A stretch of 48,384 nt of DNA from Actibacterium sp. MT2.3-13A (lineage in GTDB: Bacteria; Pseudomonadota; Alphaproteobacteria; Rhodobacterales; Rhodobacteraceae): NCBI RefSeq assembly GCF_018139985.1, contig NZ_JAGSOU010000021.1, positions 1 through 48,384 on the forward strand, in the 5' to 3' direction. Shown here in pieces: positions 1 through 8,132 of the stretch (the stretch's first letter is position 1; each line of letters begins with the position of its first letter). Under the pieces are notes generated by a model that saw nothing but the letters and a program-made list of their open reading frames with translations, ran no database searches and had not been told where the DNA came from. A program made the translations under genes and the position numbers.

Positions 1-33
1 AATCTGCGCCTCGGTGAAACGGCTCTTTCGCAT
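1..33 (-). CDS. IS3-family transposase OrfA, N-terminus only (partial)
   Basis: Only the first 11 codons are present. They read MRKSRFTEAQI, the typical start of an IS3-family OrfA helix-turn-helix protein. A good ribosome binding site (GAAGGAG) lies eight bases before the ATG on the minus strand. OrfA would bind the element's inverted repeats and be joined to OrfB by programmed frameshifting, as is known for IS3 elements. Nothing more can be said from this fragment. Confidence 0.7.
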   Translation of the reverse strand, partial: MRKSRFTEAQI

Positions 34-99
34 TCGTCTGCTCCTTCAGGGTTGAGCAGACTCTACATCATGGTGCGGGACTTCGTGGGGGGCAGGTCA
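1..99 (-). mobile_element. End of an IS3-family (IS407-like) insertion sequence, cut by window edge
   Basis: Read on the minus strand, the element begins at 99 with TGACCTGCCCCCC followed by a CGAAGTCCCGCACC stretch. This is the type of terminal inverted repeat seen in IS407-group IS3 elements. A transposase OrfA start lies about 66 bases inside. The rest of the element and its other end are outside the window, so the target duplication cannot be tested. The family call comes from the end sequence and the first 11 residues of OrfA together. Confidence 0.75.
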
Positions 100-303
100 C
101 CCGCTAACCGCAATCGACCTGCGCACCCGGCAAACGGAAAGCGCCGCGCGGAGGTCGGCTGCTCCACCTAGGCGTGGGGGCGCGTCAACCCCGTCGGCTC
201 TGGTGCCGGCTGGATGGCAATCCCCTGGCCGGTCACTACGGACAGGAGGGTGGTTGAACTCCCAGCCCTCCTCGGACCTTTTGAAATGCGCCGCTGTTCT
301 GCT
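100..303. other. Intergenic stretch between the IS end and the MmgE/PrpD gene
   Basis: About 200 bases with no supported gene. On the minus strand, just after the MmgE/PrpD stop, an AGGAGGG arm can pair with a CCCTCCT arm across a 15-base loop. This could be a weak terminator, but no T run follows. Short open frames here show no recognisable protein. Confidence 0.4.
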
Positions 304-1686
304 TCAGCTGGTGCTGAATGCCTTCACGAGGGTCGCCCAATCCATCGAGGGCATTTCCGCATCTTCCTCCTGAAGTGGCGCAAGGATATCGGCCGCCTTG
401 GGATAGGCGCCGTCCAGGTTGCCGCGGGCCTTCTCCACGATTTCTTCGGCGGAAAAGGGGCGATCCTCGCCGCCGCGCGCGCTCAGGCACTCGCCACGCA
501 GGCTGCGTCCGTCCTCAAGCGTGATCGTCACACGCGCGGGGCGGTCGTTGGGTGCTGGCAACTCGGGCAGGTAGGGGGCGATGCTGACCGTCTCCCGAAG
601 GCGCGACATGCCGCTGTCGGTCAGGGTGCCGGCGTGAAACGCCGCAGCACCCGCATGTCCGTAGGCCACCGTCGCCGCCGCGATATGCTGGGTCGAGAAT
701 TTCGCGGCCAGCGTGGTGGCGGGGGCCGGATTGTCCAGTTTACGGCCCTTTTCATGGGTTTCCACGCGAATCGAGCGGACCGCGCCGGCCGGGAGGGGGC
801 CGGTTTCCCGGATCGCTTCGAGTGCCGCCTCGACTGTGGAGTGGCCGTATTGGCAACAGGCGTGCATCTTGTGGTAGCCCTTCGTGACGGCCCATTCCGT
901 GCCGAGGCGGCCGGTCAGCGCCTCCGGCACACACTCCGCATTCAGGATGCCTGCCAGAACCTCGAACAGGCTGGAGGGCGTGCCGGTAATCCCGATCTGC
1001 GCCCAATCCGCCGCGCGGATGCCGTTCTGCGCGCAAATCCCCGGCCAGACATTGCGGATCAGGGCCCCCTCGACCGCATGGCCGAAGGGGCCGGGCAGAA
1101 CCATCGTCGCGGCCGAGCCTATGGCGGCCGCGGCCCGTTCCGCGTCGAGCCCGCGCAGGCGGGCGATCGCGGCGGCGGCGCCGATGGTGGCAAGTCCGCC
1201 GTGCGGGTGAAGTCTGAGCGCGGGGAAGGCGAAGGCGTTGGCGACCCTCGCAACCGTTTCGTAGCCGACAAGCAGCGCCAGGAGCATCTCGTCGAGTCTC
1301 TTTCCGCTCGCCTCGGCCTCGGCCAGGATCGCCGGGATGCAGTAGAGCGCGGCGTGGCAGACCACCGGGCGATAGCCGCCATCGAGTTCGCACCAGTCCG
1401 CCGCCGTGCCATTCCCGAGCGCGGCCGAATACCGATCGACCCGCCGCGCGCCGCCGTCGAATACCGTGGCTTCGCCGGGCCCGGCGTGCAGCTCGATCTG
1501 GCGGCGCAGCGCGATCAACTCGGGTTCGTCGCGCGCTGCGACCATCGCGGCAAAATCGTCCAGGAAGATCAGGGCGGCGCGGCGCCGGATATCGGCGGGC
1601 ACCTCCTGCCAGCGCAGGCGGGTGCTCCAGTCCGTCAACTGCGCGACGGATCGGGCGAGGGCGTGCTGTTTCGCGCTTTCGGTCAT
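304..1686 (-). CDS. MmgE/PrpD family protein (first of two in the island)
   Basis: A 460-residue protein of the MmgE/PrpD fold. Known members are 2-methylcitrate dehydratase, cis-aconitate decarboxylase and iminodisuccinate epimerase. They act on small polycarboxylates by proton abstraction and elimination or epimerisation. Family traits include the helical N-terminus and a late KGYHKMHACCQYGHS segment. The usual LEYDDTH-like segment is replaced at residues 96-113 by one reading CELDGGYRPVVCH, so its chemistry may differ from the second copy at 9521-10906. The start was set at 1686, where AGAGGAGAG precedes MTESAKQ. A start 10 codons upstream would overlap the TRAP gene and lacks a clear site. 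It is the last gene of the TRAP operon, 26 bases after dctM, so its substrate is probably the transported acid or an early product. Confidence 0.85.
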   Translation of the reverse strand: MTESAKQHALARSVAQLTDWSTRLRWQEVPADIRRRAALIFLDDFAAMVAARDEPELIALRRQIELHAGPGEATVFDGGARRVDRYSAALGNGTAADWCELDGGYRPVVCHAALYCIPAILAEAEASGKRLDEMLLALLVGYETVARVANAFAFPALRLHPHGGLATIGAAAAIARLRGLDAERAAAAIGSAATMVLPGPFGHAVEGALIRNVWPGICAQNGIRAADWAQIGITGTPSSLFEVLAGILNAECVPEALTGRLGTEWAVTKGYHKMHACCQYGHSTVEAALEAIRETGPLPAGAVRSIRVETHEKGRKLDNPAPATTLAAKFSTQHIAAATVAYGHAGAAAFHAGTLTDSGMSRLRETVSIAPYLPELPAPNDRPARVTITLEDGRSLRGECLSARGGEDRPFSAEEIVEKARGNLDGAYPKAADILAPLQEEDAEMPSMDWATLVKAFSTS

Positions 1687-1712
1687 CGCGCTCTCCTCTC
1701 TGGCGGCGGGCA

Positions 1713-3023
1713 TCATTGGGCCATCGACGGCAGGAAGGTAACGATCTCGGGGAAGAGGATCAGCAGGATCAGGATCAGCCCCTCCATCAGGATGAAGGGC
1801 GCCACGCCGCTGAAAACGTCGCCCAGTTGCAGCGGCACCGGCGAGGCGCTTCGCACCACATAGACGTTCAGCCCGACCGGCGGCGTGATCAGCGAGATTT
1901 CGGCCATCTTAACGGCGATCACCCCCAGCCACACCGGATCGTAACCGACCTCGGTCATCACCGGGAACATCACCGGGAGCGTCATGATCATGATCGCGAT
2001 CGGCTCGATGAACATTCCCAGGACGAGGAACAGCAGCGCGAAGGCCAGAAGGTAGGCGAAGGGCGGCAGGCCGAAGGCCAGGACGGTTTCCGAAACGGTG
2101 GACACCAGGCCGGTATAGGTAAGAAAGCGCGCGAACAGCATCCCGCCGATGATGACGGTGAAGATCGTCGCGCTGGTCACCACCGCGTCGCGGAAGGTTT
2201 CGGCCATTACCGGCCCCTTGGCGCGGCGTTTCAGCACCACGATCACGAAGGCGCCGAAGGCGCCGACCGCCCCGGCATAGGTCGGCACGAAGAAGCCGCC
2301 ATAGATGCCTCCGATCACCAGCGTGAACAGAACGACGATGCCCCAGACGTTCTTGAGCGATCCGATCTTTTCCGACATGGGGATCGGATCGCGCGGCACC
2401 GGGGCGATTTCGGGTTTGCGGCGCACCATGACGTAGATGCCGATCAGGAAGACCAGCGCGGTCAGGATGCCGGGCACCAGCCCGGCCATCAGCAGGAGAC
2501 CCACGGATTGCTCGGTGATGATGGCGTAGATGACCATCAGCACGCTGGGCGGGATCATGGCCGCCAGCGTGCCCGAGGCCGCGATCGCGCCCGCGCTGAG
2601 ACGTTTGCTGTAGCCGAGCTTGGTCATCTCGGGCATCGCCATGCGGGTGAAGACGGCGGCGTTGACGATGGTCGACCCCGAGGCCGCCCCGAAGGCCGCC
2701 GAGGCGATGGTGGTGGTCATCGCCAGCCCGCCGGGCAGGCGCGACACCCAGTTGTAGGCGGCGGTGTAGAGTTCCGAGGTCAACCCGGCCTGCGTGGCGA
2801 GCGATCCCATCAGGATGAACAGCGGGATCACCGCCAGCGTGAAGGAATTCGTCGTGCTGAAGGGGACCGTGGCAAGCTGGGCCAGCGCGGCATCCGGGCC
2901 GATGGAAAGATACATGCCCAGAAGACCCCCCAGGCCCAGCGACACGCCGATATGCGCGCCGGCGACGAGAAGGAAAGCCACAAGGGCTATGACGATGAGA
3001 AATGCCGTGACCGGGTCGAGCAC
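1713..3023 (-). CDS. dctM: TRAP transporter large permease (DctM family)
   Basis: A 436-residue, strongly hydrophobic protein with roughly 12 membrane segments and the DctM pattern, including GLGGLLGMYL near the start and an NSFTLAVIPLFILMGSLA stretch. In TRAP systems this subunit is the ion-coupled transport channel in the inner membrane. It works with the DctQ subunit and the periplasmic DctP protein encoded just upstream. Translation starts at GTG. The gene follows dctQ after 66 bases in the same orientation. TRAP systems carry organic acids such as C4-dicarboxylates and many other carboxylates; the substrate here cannot be read from sequence. Confidence 0.93.
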   Translation of the reverse strand: MLDPVTAFLIVIALVAFLLVAGAHIGVSLGLGGLLGMYLSIGPDAALAQLATVPFSTTNSFTLAVIPLFILMGSLATQAGLTSELYTAAYNWVSRLPGGLAMTTTIASAAFGAASGSTIVNAAVFTRMAMPEMTKLGYSKRLSAGAIAASGTLAAMIPPSVLMVIYAIITEQSVGLLLMAGLVPGILTALVFLIGIYVMVRRKPEIAPVPRDPIPMSEKIGSLKNVWGIVVLFTLVIGGIYGGFFVPTYAGAVGAFGAFVIVVLKRRAKGPVMAETFRDAVVTSATIFTVIIGGMLFARFLTYTGLVSTVSETVLAFGLPPFAYLLAFALLFLVLGMFIEPIAIMIMTLPVMFPVMTEVGYDPVWLGVIAVKMAEISLITPPVGLNVYVVRSASPVPLQLGDVFSGVAPFILMEGLILILLILFPEIVTFLPSMAQ

Positions 3024-3089
3024 TGGTTGTGACCTTTTCGCTGTGAAGTTGCGGGATCGCGGATGGGCGCATGCGGGCGCGAGGCGCGA

Positions 3090-3599
3090 TCAACCGAGTT
3101 CGAAATCCTTGTCGACGCCGAAGTTCACGATATCCCGGACCAGGTCGAAGACGAGCTGCACCACGAGCAGAGAGGCCCCCAGCACCAGCGCGAACCGCGC
3201 CGGGTAGAGCGGGAAACGCACGAGACCCGACGTTGCCTCCGAGATCGTGTAGCTGAACAACGCCTCGTTGAAGCCCTGCCAGACCATCAGGCAAAAGAAG
3301 GTGACGCCGCTCAGTGAGGCGATGATGTCCATGACCGAGCGCATCTTGGGGCCTGCCTTCAGGTAGGCCAGTTCGACGCGGAGGTGACGCTGCCGGATCT
3401 GCGCGTAGGCCAGACCGCCAAAGACGATAAGGACCATCGTGCTCTCGGTCACTTCCAGCGCGCCGGGCAGCGGATTGTCGAAAAGCGAACCGACGACATC
3501 CCCCATGCCGAGGAACATCGAGATCAACAGGCCGAGGCCGCCGAGAAGAACGGTGAGAAACGCCAGGCGTTCTATGAAACGTTGGGTCGTTGCGAGCAT
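3090..3599 (-). CDS. dctQ: TRAP transporter small permease (DctQ family)
   Basis: A 169-residue membrane protein with four predicted hydrophobic segments (about residues 12-35, 52-70, 90-110 and 130-155). Length and layout are those of DctQ subunits, which associate with DctM in the inner membrane. The ATG follows GAGGGG at a good spacing. It sits between the binding protein gene and dctM, the common TRAP order P-Q-M. Sequence identity in this family is low, so the call leans on topology and context. Confidence 0.88.
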   Translation of the reverse strand: MLATTQRFIERLAFLTVLLGGLGLLISMFLGMGDVVGSLFDNPLPGALEVTESTMVLIVFGGLAYAQIRQRHLRVELAYLKAGPKMRSVMDIIASLSGVTFFCLMVWQGFNEALFSYTISEATSGLVRFPLYPARFALVLGASLLVVQLVFDLVRDIVNFGVDKDFELG

Positions 3600-3664
3600 G
3601 TCAGCCCCTCATGAAGGTCGCAGGCGCAATCTCCACCTGCGACCATGCATTTTCAATGGGCGTG

Positions 3665-4681
3665 TCAGTCAGCCGTCAGCTCACGCCATTTCGCGGCGGT
3701 GGCGACGGCTTCCTCGCCGCGGCCGCGGCCTTTCAGCTCTTCGACCCATTTCGCCAGCAGATCCGGCGCGGCGGCTTGCCAGGTCGCCAGTTGCTCGGCG
3801 GAGTAGGTCGTGACGTTGGCGCCTGCGGCCTTCACGCGTTCCGCTGCGGCGGCTTCGCTTTCATCCACCCATTCAACATAGCGCTGCTGCGCCTTCGCGG
3901 CCTCGTCGCTGATGATGTCCTGAATGTCTTGGGGCAGGCGCTGCCACGCGCGCTCGCCGATCACGACCATGTGGCCGGCCATGGACAGCGCCGGGCCACA
4001 CATGTTCGGGCCGGGTTCATACAGGCGGTAGGCCTCGATGTTGCCCATGTTGACAAAGGCGTAGTCGAGGGTGCCGCGCTCAAGCGCTTCGTACTGGTCG
4101 CCGGCGGGCACGGACTGCGGCACCGCGCCAACCGCATCCATCATCAGCGGGATGTCCGAGCCGAAGGTCCGCACCTTCTTGCCCTTGATCCCCTCGAGCG
4201 TCGCGCAACTGTCGTCGGCCCCGGCCATGTAGTAGGAGCCGAGCGGCTGGTGGAACAGACGGCGGACCCGGAGGGTCTTGAGCTCTTCCTGGAAGGCCGG
4301 GATCTCCGCGTAGGAGTATTCCGCGACCTTGATCGCCTCTCTCGGGGAGTCGAAGACGAACGGGATCTGAAGCGCCTTGGCGAAAAGCAGCTGGTCCGCG
4401 TAATAGCCCGGTACCACCGCCGCCATGTCGATGGCGCCCCGGCCCGCCAGGGTCAGCAGTTCGCCGCCCGACCCCAGGCCGCCGGAATAGACGACGTTGA
4501 ATTCGACGCGGCCCTCAGAGCGCTCTTCGACGGCGTCGATGAATTCCTGCTCGACCTGCAAGAAGGGGCCGTTCGACAGATAGTGCCCCCAGTTCAGCCG
4601 AAACTCCTGCGCCTGCGCGCCCGCCGCGGCGAGGGACGCAGCGGCGACGGCGCCCAAGAAAACCAACCTGTTGAGTGTCAT
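3665..4681 (-). CDS. dctP: TRAP transporter solute-binding protein (DctP family)
   Basis: A 338-residue periplasmic binding protein. Residues 1-24 form a Sec signal peptide with a likely cut after AQA, before QEFRLNWG. The body has DctP-family features: an EFIDAVEERSEGRVE helix near the start, and a GIKGKKVRTFGSD segment followed by a RGTLDYAF segment. In this family an Arg in the KVR segment usually contacts the substrate carboxylate. The start was set at 4681, after AAGGA, which places the signal peptide correctly; a longer frame adds an implausible leader. It is the first gene of the minus-strand TRAP operon and is divergent from the nitroreductase-methyltransferase fusion gene. The palindrome at 4789-4801 lies in the shared promoter region. 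Confidence 0.92.
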   Translation of the reverse strand: MTLNRLVFLGAVAAASLAAAGAQAQEFRLNWGHYLSNGPFLQVEQEFIDAVEERSEGRVEFNVVYSGGLGSGGELLTLAGRGAIDMAAVVPGYYADQLLFAKALQIPFVFDSPREAIKVAEYSYAEIPAFQEELKTLRVRRLFHQPLGSYYMAGADDSCATLEGIKGKKVRTFGSDIPLMMDAVGAVPQSVPAGDQYEALERGTLDYAFVNMGNIEAYRLYEPGPNMCGPALSMAGHMVVIGERAWQRLPQDIQDIISDEAAKAQQRYVEWVDESEAAAAERVKAAGANVTTYSAEQLATWQAAAPDLLAKWVEELKGRGRGEEAVATAAKWRELTAD

Positions 4682-4788
4682 TTGTTCCGATCCTTGTTTC
4701 AGTATGCGGCCCCGTCCTGCTGTGCTTGCGGAGCTTTCGATGCAGTTCAAAGCTGCCTCGGAGAGACTGGCTTTGTGACCTGCAACCT

Positions 4789-4801
4789 GTCAACAGTTTA
4801 C
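4789..4801. promoter_or_regulatory. Putative GntR operator in the TRAP/fusion-gene divergent promoter
   Basis: The sequence GTCAACAGTTTAC differs by one base from the perfect palindrome GTCAACAGTTGAC at 13975-13987, beside the GntR/FCD regulator gene. It lies 56 bases before the fusion gene start and 108 bases before dctP. Palindromes with GT and AC in their arms are usual for FadR-type GntR regulators. Binding by the 14148-14798 product is inferred. Confidence 0.55.
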
Positions 4802-4856
4802 ATTTCGAGTCCTGCCTGTCAATAAATCGAAAGCGGCAATCGGAAAGGGAAAGCCT

Positions 4857-6215
4857 GTGGTTTACGAGGTGCATGGAGAGCAGAAGGAAAAGTCGCTTCA
4901 GGCGGCCGAGATGCTCAAGGAATTGGCATCGCGCCATTCCTGCCGGGTCTTCGACGGGAGCGCGATCGCGGTCGAGACCCTTCGGCAGATCGTCATCGAC
5001 GGCACACAGGCGCCGTCGTCGTGCAACCAGCAGCAATGGCATTTCGTGATCGTCACCGATCGCGAAAAACTGCGTCACGCCCGGGACATCGCGGGGGGAA
5101 ATCCGCATTTCTCCGAATGCAGCGCCTTGATTTACCTGTGTTTCCAGAAGGGGTGGGCGCATCGCAACCACTCGGTGGTCCAGTCGGTGGCCGCCGCCGC
5201 CTATCACATGATCCTCAGCGCGCATCTGCGCGGCTTCGCGTCGATCTGGAATGCCGGCATCGGCGATCACGCGGCGCTGCGCGAGATGCTGGGCGTGCCG
5301 GAGATCTTCGAAATCCAGGGCGCCATCGCCATCGGCCGCGCCGCGCCGGGCGCGCCCGCCATCAAGGCGCCGCGCCGCGCCGCCGATGTCATCATGTCTT
5401 TCGACCGGTTCGAGCGCCCCGCCGCCACGATCTACCCCGTCAAACCCGCGCCCTCCTACCCGATGGAGCGAATCAGCAACGACGACAATCCCTTCGCGCA
5501 GTGGGATCCGCGGGCGTGGTCGTGGGAACAGCTTGCCGATTTTCGCGGCTACTCGGTGTGGGCCAAGTCGCCGACCGCGGGCGTCTTCGCATCCCGGCGC
5601 AACGCCGACGCCTTCGCGCGCGAGTTGTCGATGCTGCCTTGCTTGGCCACCGGCGCCCATGTGGCCGAGTTCATGGCTTGGGGCGGCACCTCGACGGTGG
5701 AATTGCGGCGTCGCCTGGCGCCCGGCGCACGGCTGAGCGTCGTCGAGCTTTCGGTCAACAACCTGGATTTCATCCGCGAACGCCTGAAGCAGGAGGGCTG
5801 CGCGCAGCCGCAGACCGATTTCCTGCTGAGCCAGGATGGCAGGCTGCCCTTCGCGGACGGTGCGCTTGACGCGGTCTATTTTCCGCAATCGCTGGAACAG
5901 GTGCCGGACCTCGGCGGCATCCTGAAAGAGGCGCGGCGCGTGCTGAAGCCGGGCGGCGCCCTGCTGGCCAGCAGCCGGAACATGACGTCCCGATACGGGC
6001 TTGAATGGCGGCAGAGCGAAAGCCGGGGACAGGTGCCGCTTCAGGGGCCGTTCACTCCGCTTCCCGCGCGCGCCCTGCGCGAGGCGATCGCGGCGCATTT
6101 CCGGATCGAGGCCGAACGCGGGATCGGCATCGCGGCCGGCTATGACGCCGAAACGACCGAGGGCTGGGGGCGCTACCGGCGTCGCCTCTACGCCGTTCGC
6201 GCCACCGCCGATTGA
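4857..6215 (+). CDS. Nitroreductase-like domain fused to a class I SAM methyltransferase-like domain
   Basis: A 452-residue protein with two enzyme halves. Residues about 18-190 resemble FMN-dependent nitroreductases: RHSCRVFDG near residue 26, an APSSCNQQQWHF segment, and a late GFASIWNAGIGDH segment. Residues about 255-400 resemble a class I methyltransferase: a VVELS strand end, then ADGALDAVYFPQSLEQV and ILKEARRVLKPGGALL. The glycine-rich motif I is divergent (EFMAWGGTST rather than DxGxGxG), so SAM binding is uncertain. The start is GTG after a GGGAAAG site; later starts would cut into the flavin domain. It is divergent from the TRAP operon and convergent with the deacetylase gene. A redox step plus methyl transfer, or a redox enzyme with a degenerate partner domain, are both possible. 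I do not know a characterised protein of this layout. Confidence 0.8.
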   Translation: MVYEVHGEQKEKSLQAAEMLKELASRHSCRVFDGSAIAVETLRQIVIDGTQAPSSCNQQQWHFVIVTDREKLRHARDIAGGNPHFSECSALIYLCFQKGWAHRNHSVVQSVAAAAYHMILSAHLRGFASIWNAGIGDHAALREMLGVPEIFEIQGAIAIGRAAPGAPAIKAPRRAADVIMSFDRFERPAATIYPVKPAPSYPMERISNDDNPFAQWDPRAWSWEQLADFRGYSVWAKSPTAGVFASRRNADAFARELSMLPCLATGAHVAEFMAWGGTSTVELRRRLAPGARLSVVELSVNNLDFIRERLKQEGCAQPQTDFLLSQDGRLPFADGALDAVYFPQSLEQVPDLGGILKEARRVLKPGGALLASSRNMTSRYGLEWRQSESRGQVPLQGPFTPLPARALREAIAAHFRIEAERGIGIAAGYDAETTEGWGRYRRRLYAVRATAD

Positions 6216-6229
6216 GCGCGCCGCGCTCA
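6213..6229. terminator. Perfect palindrome spanning both convergent stop codons
   Basis: TGAGCGCGCCGCGCTCA is a perfect 17-base inverted repeat. Its first three bases are the stop codon of the fusion gene. Its last three are the complement of the stop codon of the convergent deacetylase gene. The RNA from either strand could form a six-pair GC-rich stem. No T run follows, so a bidirectional terminator is plausible but not proven. Confidence 0.5.
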
Positions 6230-7120
6230 GGCGCCCGGGATCACCCCGTCGGGAAGCGACGCGCAATAGTCATGGACGCCGCCGACGGTCGTGATCCACA
6301 GATCGTCGCGGTGGGCGAGGACATGCTGCAGCGCCCGGCGCAGCGCGCGGAGCCGGTAGGGGTGACCGATGACGAAGGGGTGCAGGACCACGGTGAAGAC
6401 CAGCGGATATTTCGCCGACTGGTGCAGCATCTCGTCGAACTGGTCCACGATCATGCGTTCGAAGGACATCATGCTTTCCTGACGGAAGACCAGCGACGGA
6501 GAGTCGTTGAGCTCGACCGAATAGGGCACCGACATGATGCGTCCGGCCCGCGTCCGCATCCAGAAGGGCTGGTCGTCGGCCGGCCAGTCCAGCATGAACT
6601 TGTATCCGGCTTCCTCCAGCAGATCGAGCGTGACCTCGCTTTGCGCGAAATAGGGGCCCATCCAGCCCTTCGGCTGATAGCCCAGCGTCTCGATGAACTC
6701 GGCGGTCGCCTCGGCGATGAGCTGCCGTTCGCTGGCCTCGTCCAGCACGTCCTGACGCTCCCCGTTGGTGCGGCCGTGGCCAACCACCTCGTCCCCGCGC
6801 TGCCGGATCCGCTCAAGGAGCTGGGGATAGGCCCTCAGCAGGCCGGAGTTCGAATTGTGCGACGCCGGAAGGCCCAGCTCGTCCAGCAGGTCGAAGAGAT
6901 ACCATTGGCCGACCCGGTTGCCGTAGTCGCGCCAGGCGAAGTTGCGGTGGGTCTGCGGCGCGTTCAGCACCGCGCTGTCGCTGCCGAGCCCTTCCCGGTA
7001 GCCGAAAATCTCAAGGTTGTTGCAGACGCAGAGCGCCAGGCGCTTGCCGCCGGGCCAAGTGTAGTCCGTGCGCTCGGGCAGGGGGATGTAGTCGTAACGA
7101 TCGTGGTGACGGAGTTCCAT
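6227..7120 (-). CDS. Polysaccharide deacetylase-fold hydrolase, PuuE/allantoinase-like
   Basis: A 297-residue protein of the NodB/polysaccharide deacetylase superfamily. It is closest in style to the metal-independent allantoinase PuuE, with an AWRDYGNRVGQWYLFDLLDE segment near residues 62-81. Family positions include NNLEIF at 34-39, VVGHGRTN at 112-119 and LHPFVIGHPYR near residue 247. The first motif does not hold the Asp pair typical of zinc deacetylases, as is also true of PuuE-type enzymes. The role is probably hydrolysis of a C-N bond in a small amide or ring rather than of sugar polymers: there is no signal peptide and the neighbours are other amidohydrolases. It is the last gene of the minus-strand operon, one base after the asparaginase-like gene. 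Confidence 0.82.
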   Translation of the reverse strand: MELRHHDRYDYIPLPERTDYTWPGGKRLALCVCNNLEIFGYREGLGSDSAVLNAPQTHRNFAWRDYGNRVGQWYLFDLLDELGLPASHNSNSGLLRAYPQLLERIRQRGDEVVGHGRTNGERQDVLDEASERQLIAEATAEFIETLGYQPKGWMGPYFAQSEVTLDLLEEAGYKFMLDWPADDQPFWMRTRAGRIMSVPYSVELNDSPSLVFRQESMMSFERMIVDQFDEMLHQSAKYPLVFTVVLHPFVIGHPYRLRALRRALQHVLAHRDDLWITTVGGVHDYCASLPDGVIPGA

Positions 7121-7121
7121 G

Positions 7122-8132
7122 TCAGTAATCCTCGAAATAGCGTTGGAGCGTCTCGGGGTCGGAGGTTTTCGTCAGGCCGAGCATCAGTAGGACGCGCGCC
7201 TTCTGCGGGGTCAGATCGTCGCCCGCGATCCAGCCGTCCCGGCGCAGCACCTGCCGCCGCGCCACCCGGCCGGCGCCGACCCGGCTGCACTGGACGATGG
7301 CCACGCCTTGCCGCGCGGCGACGTTCAGCGCCTCGCGTTCGCGCGGCGCCGTCATGCCCGGTGCGAAGCCCGCCGAAACCAGTCCGCGGGCGCCGGCCGC
7401 GAGGCTGGCGCGGACGAAGGTTCCATCGACCCCCGCGCAGGCATAGAGCACATCGACGCGCGGCAGTGCCGTGTCGGCGGACACCGCAAACAGACCGCGC
7501 GGCCGGCGCCGCTCGGATCGGCGCATGAACACCACGCGGTCGGCATCGACCACGCCCAGAGGGCCGTAGACACCGGAGGCAAAGGCATGCACCCGGTAGG
7601 TGGAGCCTTTGGTCACGTCGCGCGCGGCATGGATCTCGTCGTTCAGGACCACCAGCACGCCGCGCCCCCGGCTTTGTGCGGCCGCCGCCACGCGGACCGC
7701 CGCCGCGGCATTGGCGATGGCGTCGCTGCCTACGGTGTGAAGGGGGCGCTGTGCGCCGACCACAACCACCGGTCTGTCGGTGTCGAGGGTCAGGTCGAGG
7801 AAATAGGCCGTCTCCTCCAGCGTCGCGGTGCCGTGGAGCACCACCACCCCGGCAAGTTCCGGATCCTCGGCGAGGGCCTGGGTGATGGTGGCGGTCAGTT
7901 CGCACCAGTCCTGCGGCGCCATCTTGCTGGAGCCGATCTCGCGGAATGGCAGCGGTTCGAGGCGGGCGAGAACGCCCAGCTGGGGCATGTGGGCGATCAC
8001 TTCCTCAGCGGAGAGCTTGGTGCCGCTTTCGGGATAGTCGAGGTAGTCGAACGGACCGGACGAGAGGGTCGAGATCGTGCCGCCGCAGCCGATCACCGCG
8101 ATCCGGGGCAGCAGGGATGCATCGGAGGTCAT
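7122..8132 (-). CDS. Asparaginase-fold amidohydrolase with altered substrate pocket
   Basis: A 336-residue cytoplasmic protein of the L-asparaginase superfamily. Both catalytic threonine motifs are present: GGTIS at residues 17-21 and HGTATLEET at 100-108. The catalytic Lys is conserved in DVTKGST (K175). Two positions that bind the substrate alpha-amino group in E. coli asparaginase II are changed: Gln59 (GSQDM) is Ser here (GSSKM, residues 67-71), and Asp90 (HGTDT) is Ala103 (HGTAT). The nucleophile system looks intact while amino acid recognition is lost. I infer an amidase for a carboxylate amide without an alpha-amino group, such as a succinamate- or maleamate-like compound. It abuts the hydantoinase gene end to end and belongs to the same operon. 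Confidence 0.85.
   Translation of the reverse strand: MTSDASLLPRIAVIGCGGTISTLSSGPFDYLDYPESGTKLSAEEVIAHMPQLGVLARLEPLPFREIGSSKMAPQDWCELTATITQALAEDPELAGVVVLHGTATLEETAYFLDLTLDTDRPVVVVGAQRPLHTVGSDAIANAAAAVRVAAAAQSRGRGVLVVLNDEIHAARDVTKGSTYRVHAFASGVYGPLGVVDADRVVFMRRSERRRPRGLFAVSADTALPRVDVLYACAGVDGTFVRASLAAGARGLVSAGFAPGMTAPREREALNVAARQGVAIVQCSRVGAGRVARRQVLRRDGWIAGDDLTPQKARVLLMLGLTKTSDPETLQRYFEDY

Noticed and set aside
214-1863. Long plus-strand open frame of 549 codons
   Set aside because: It is the antisense of the MmgE/PrpD gene in GC-rich DNA, with low-complexity Arg/Gly/Ala composition and no domain.
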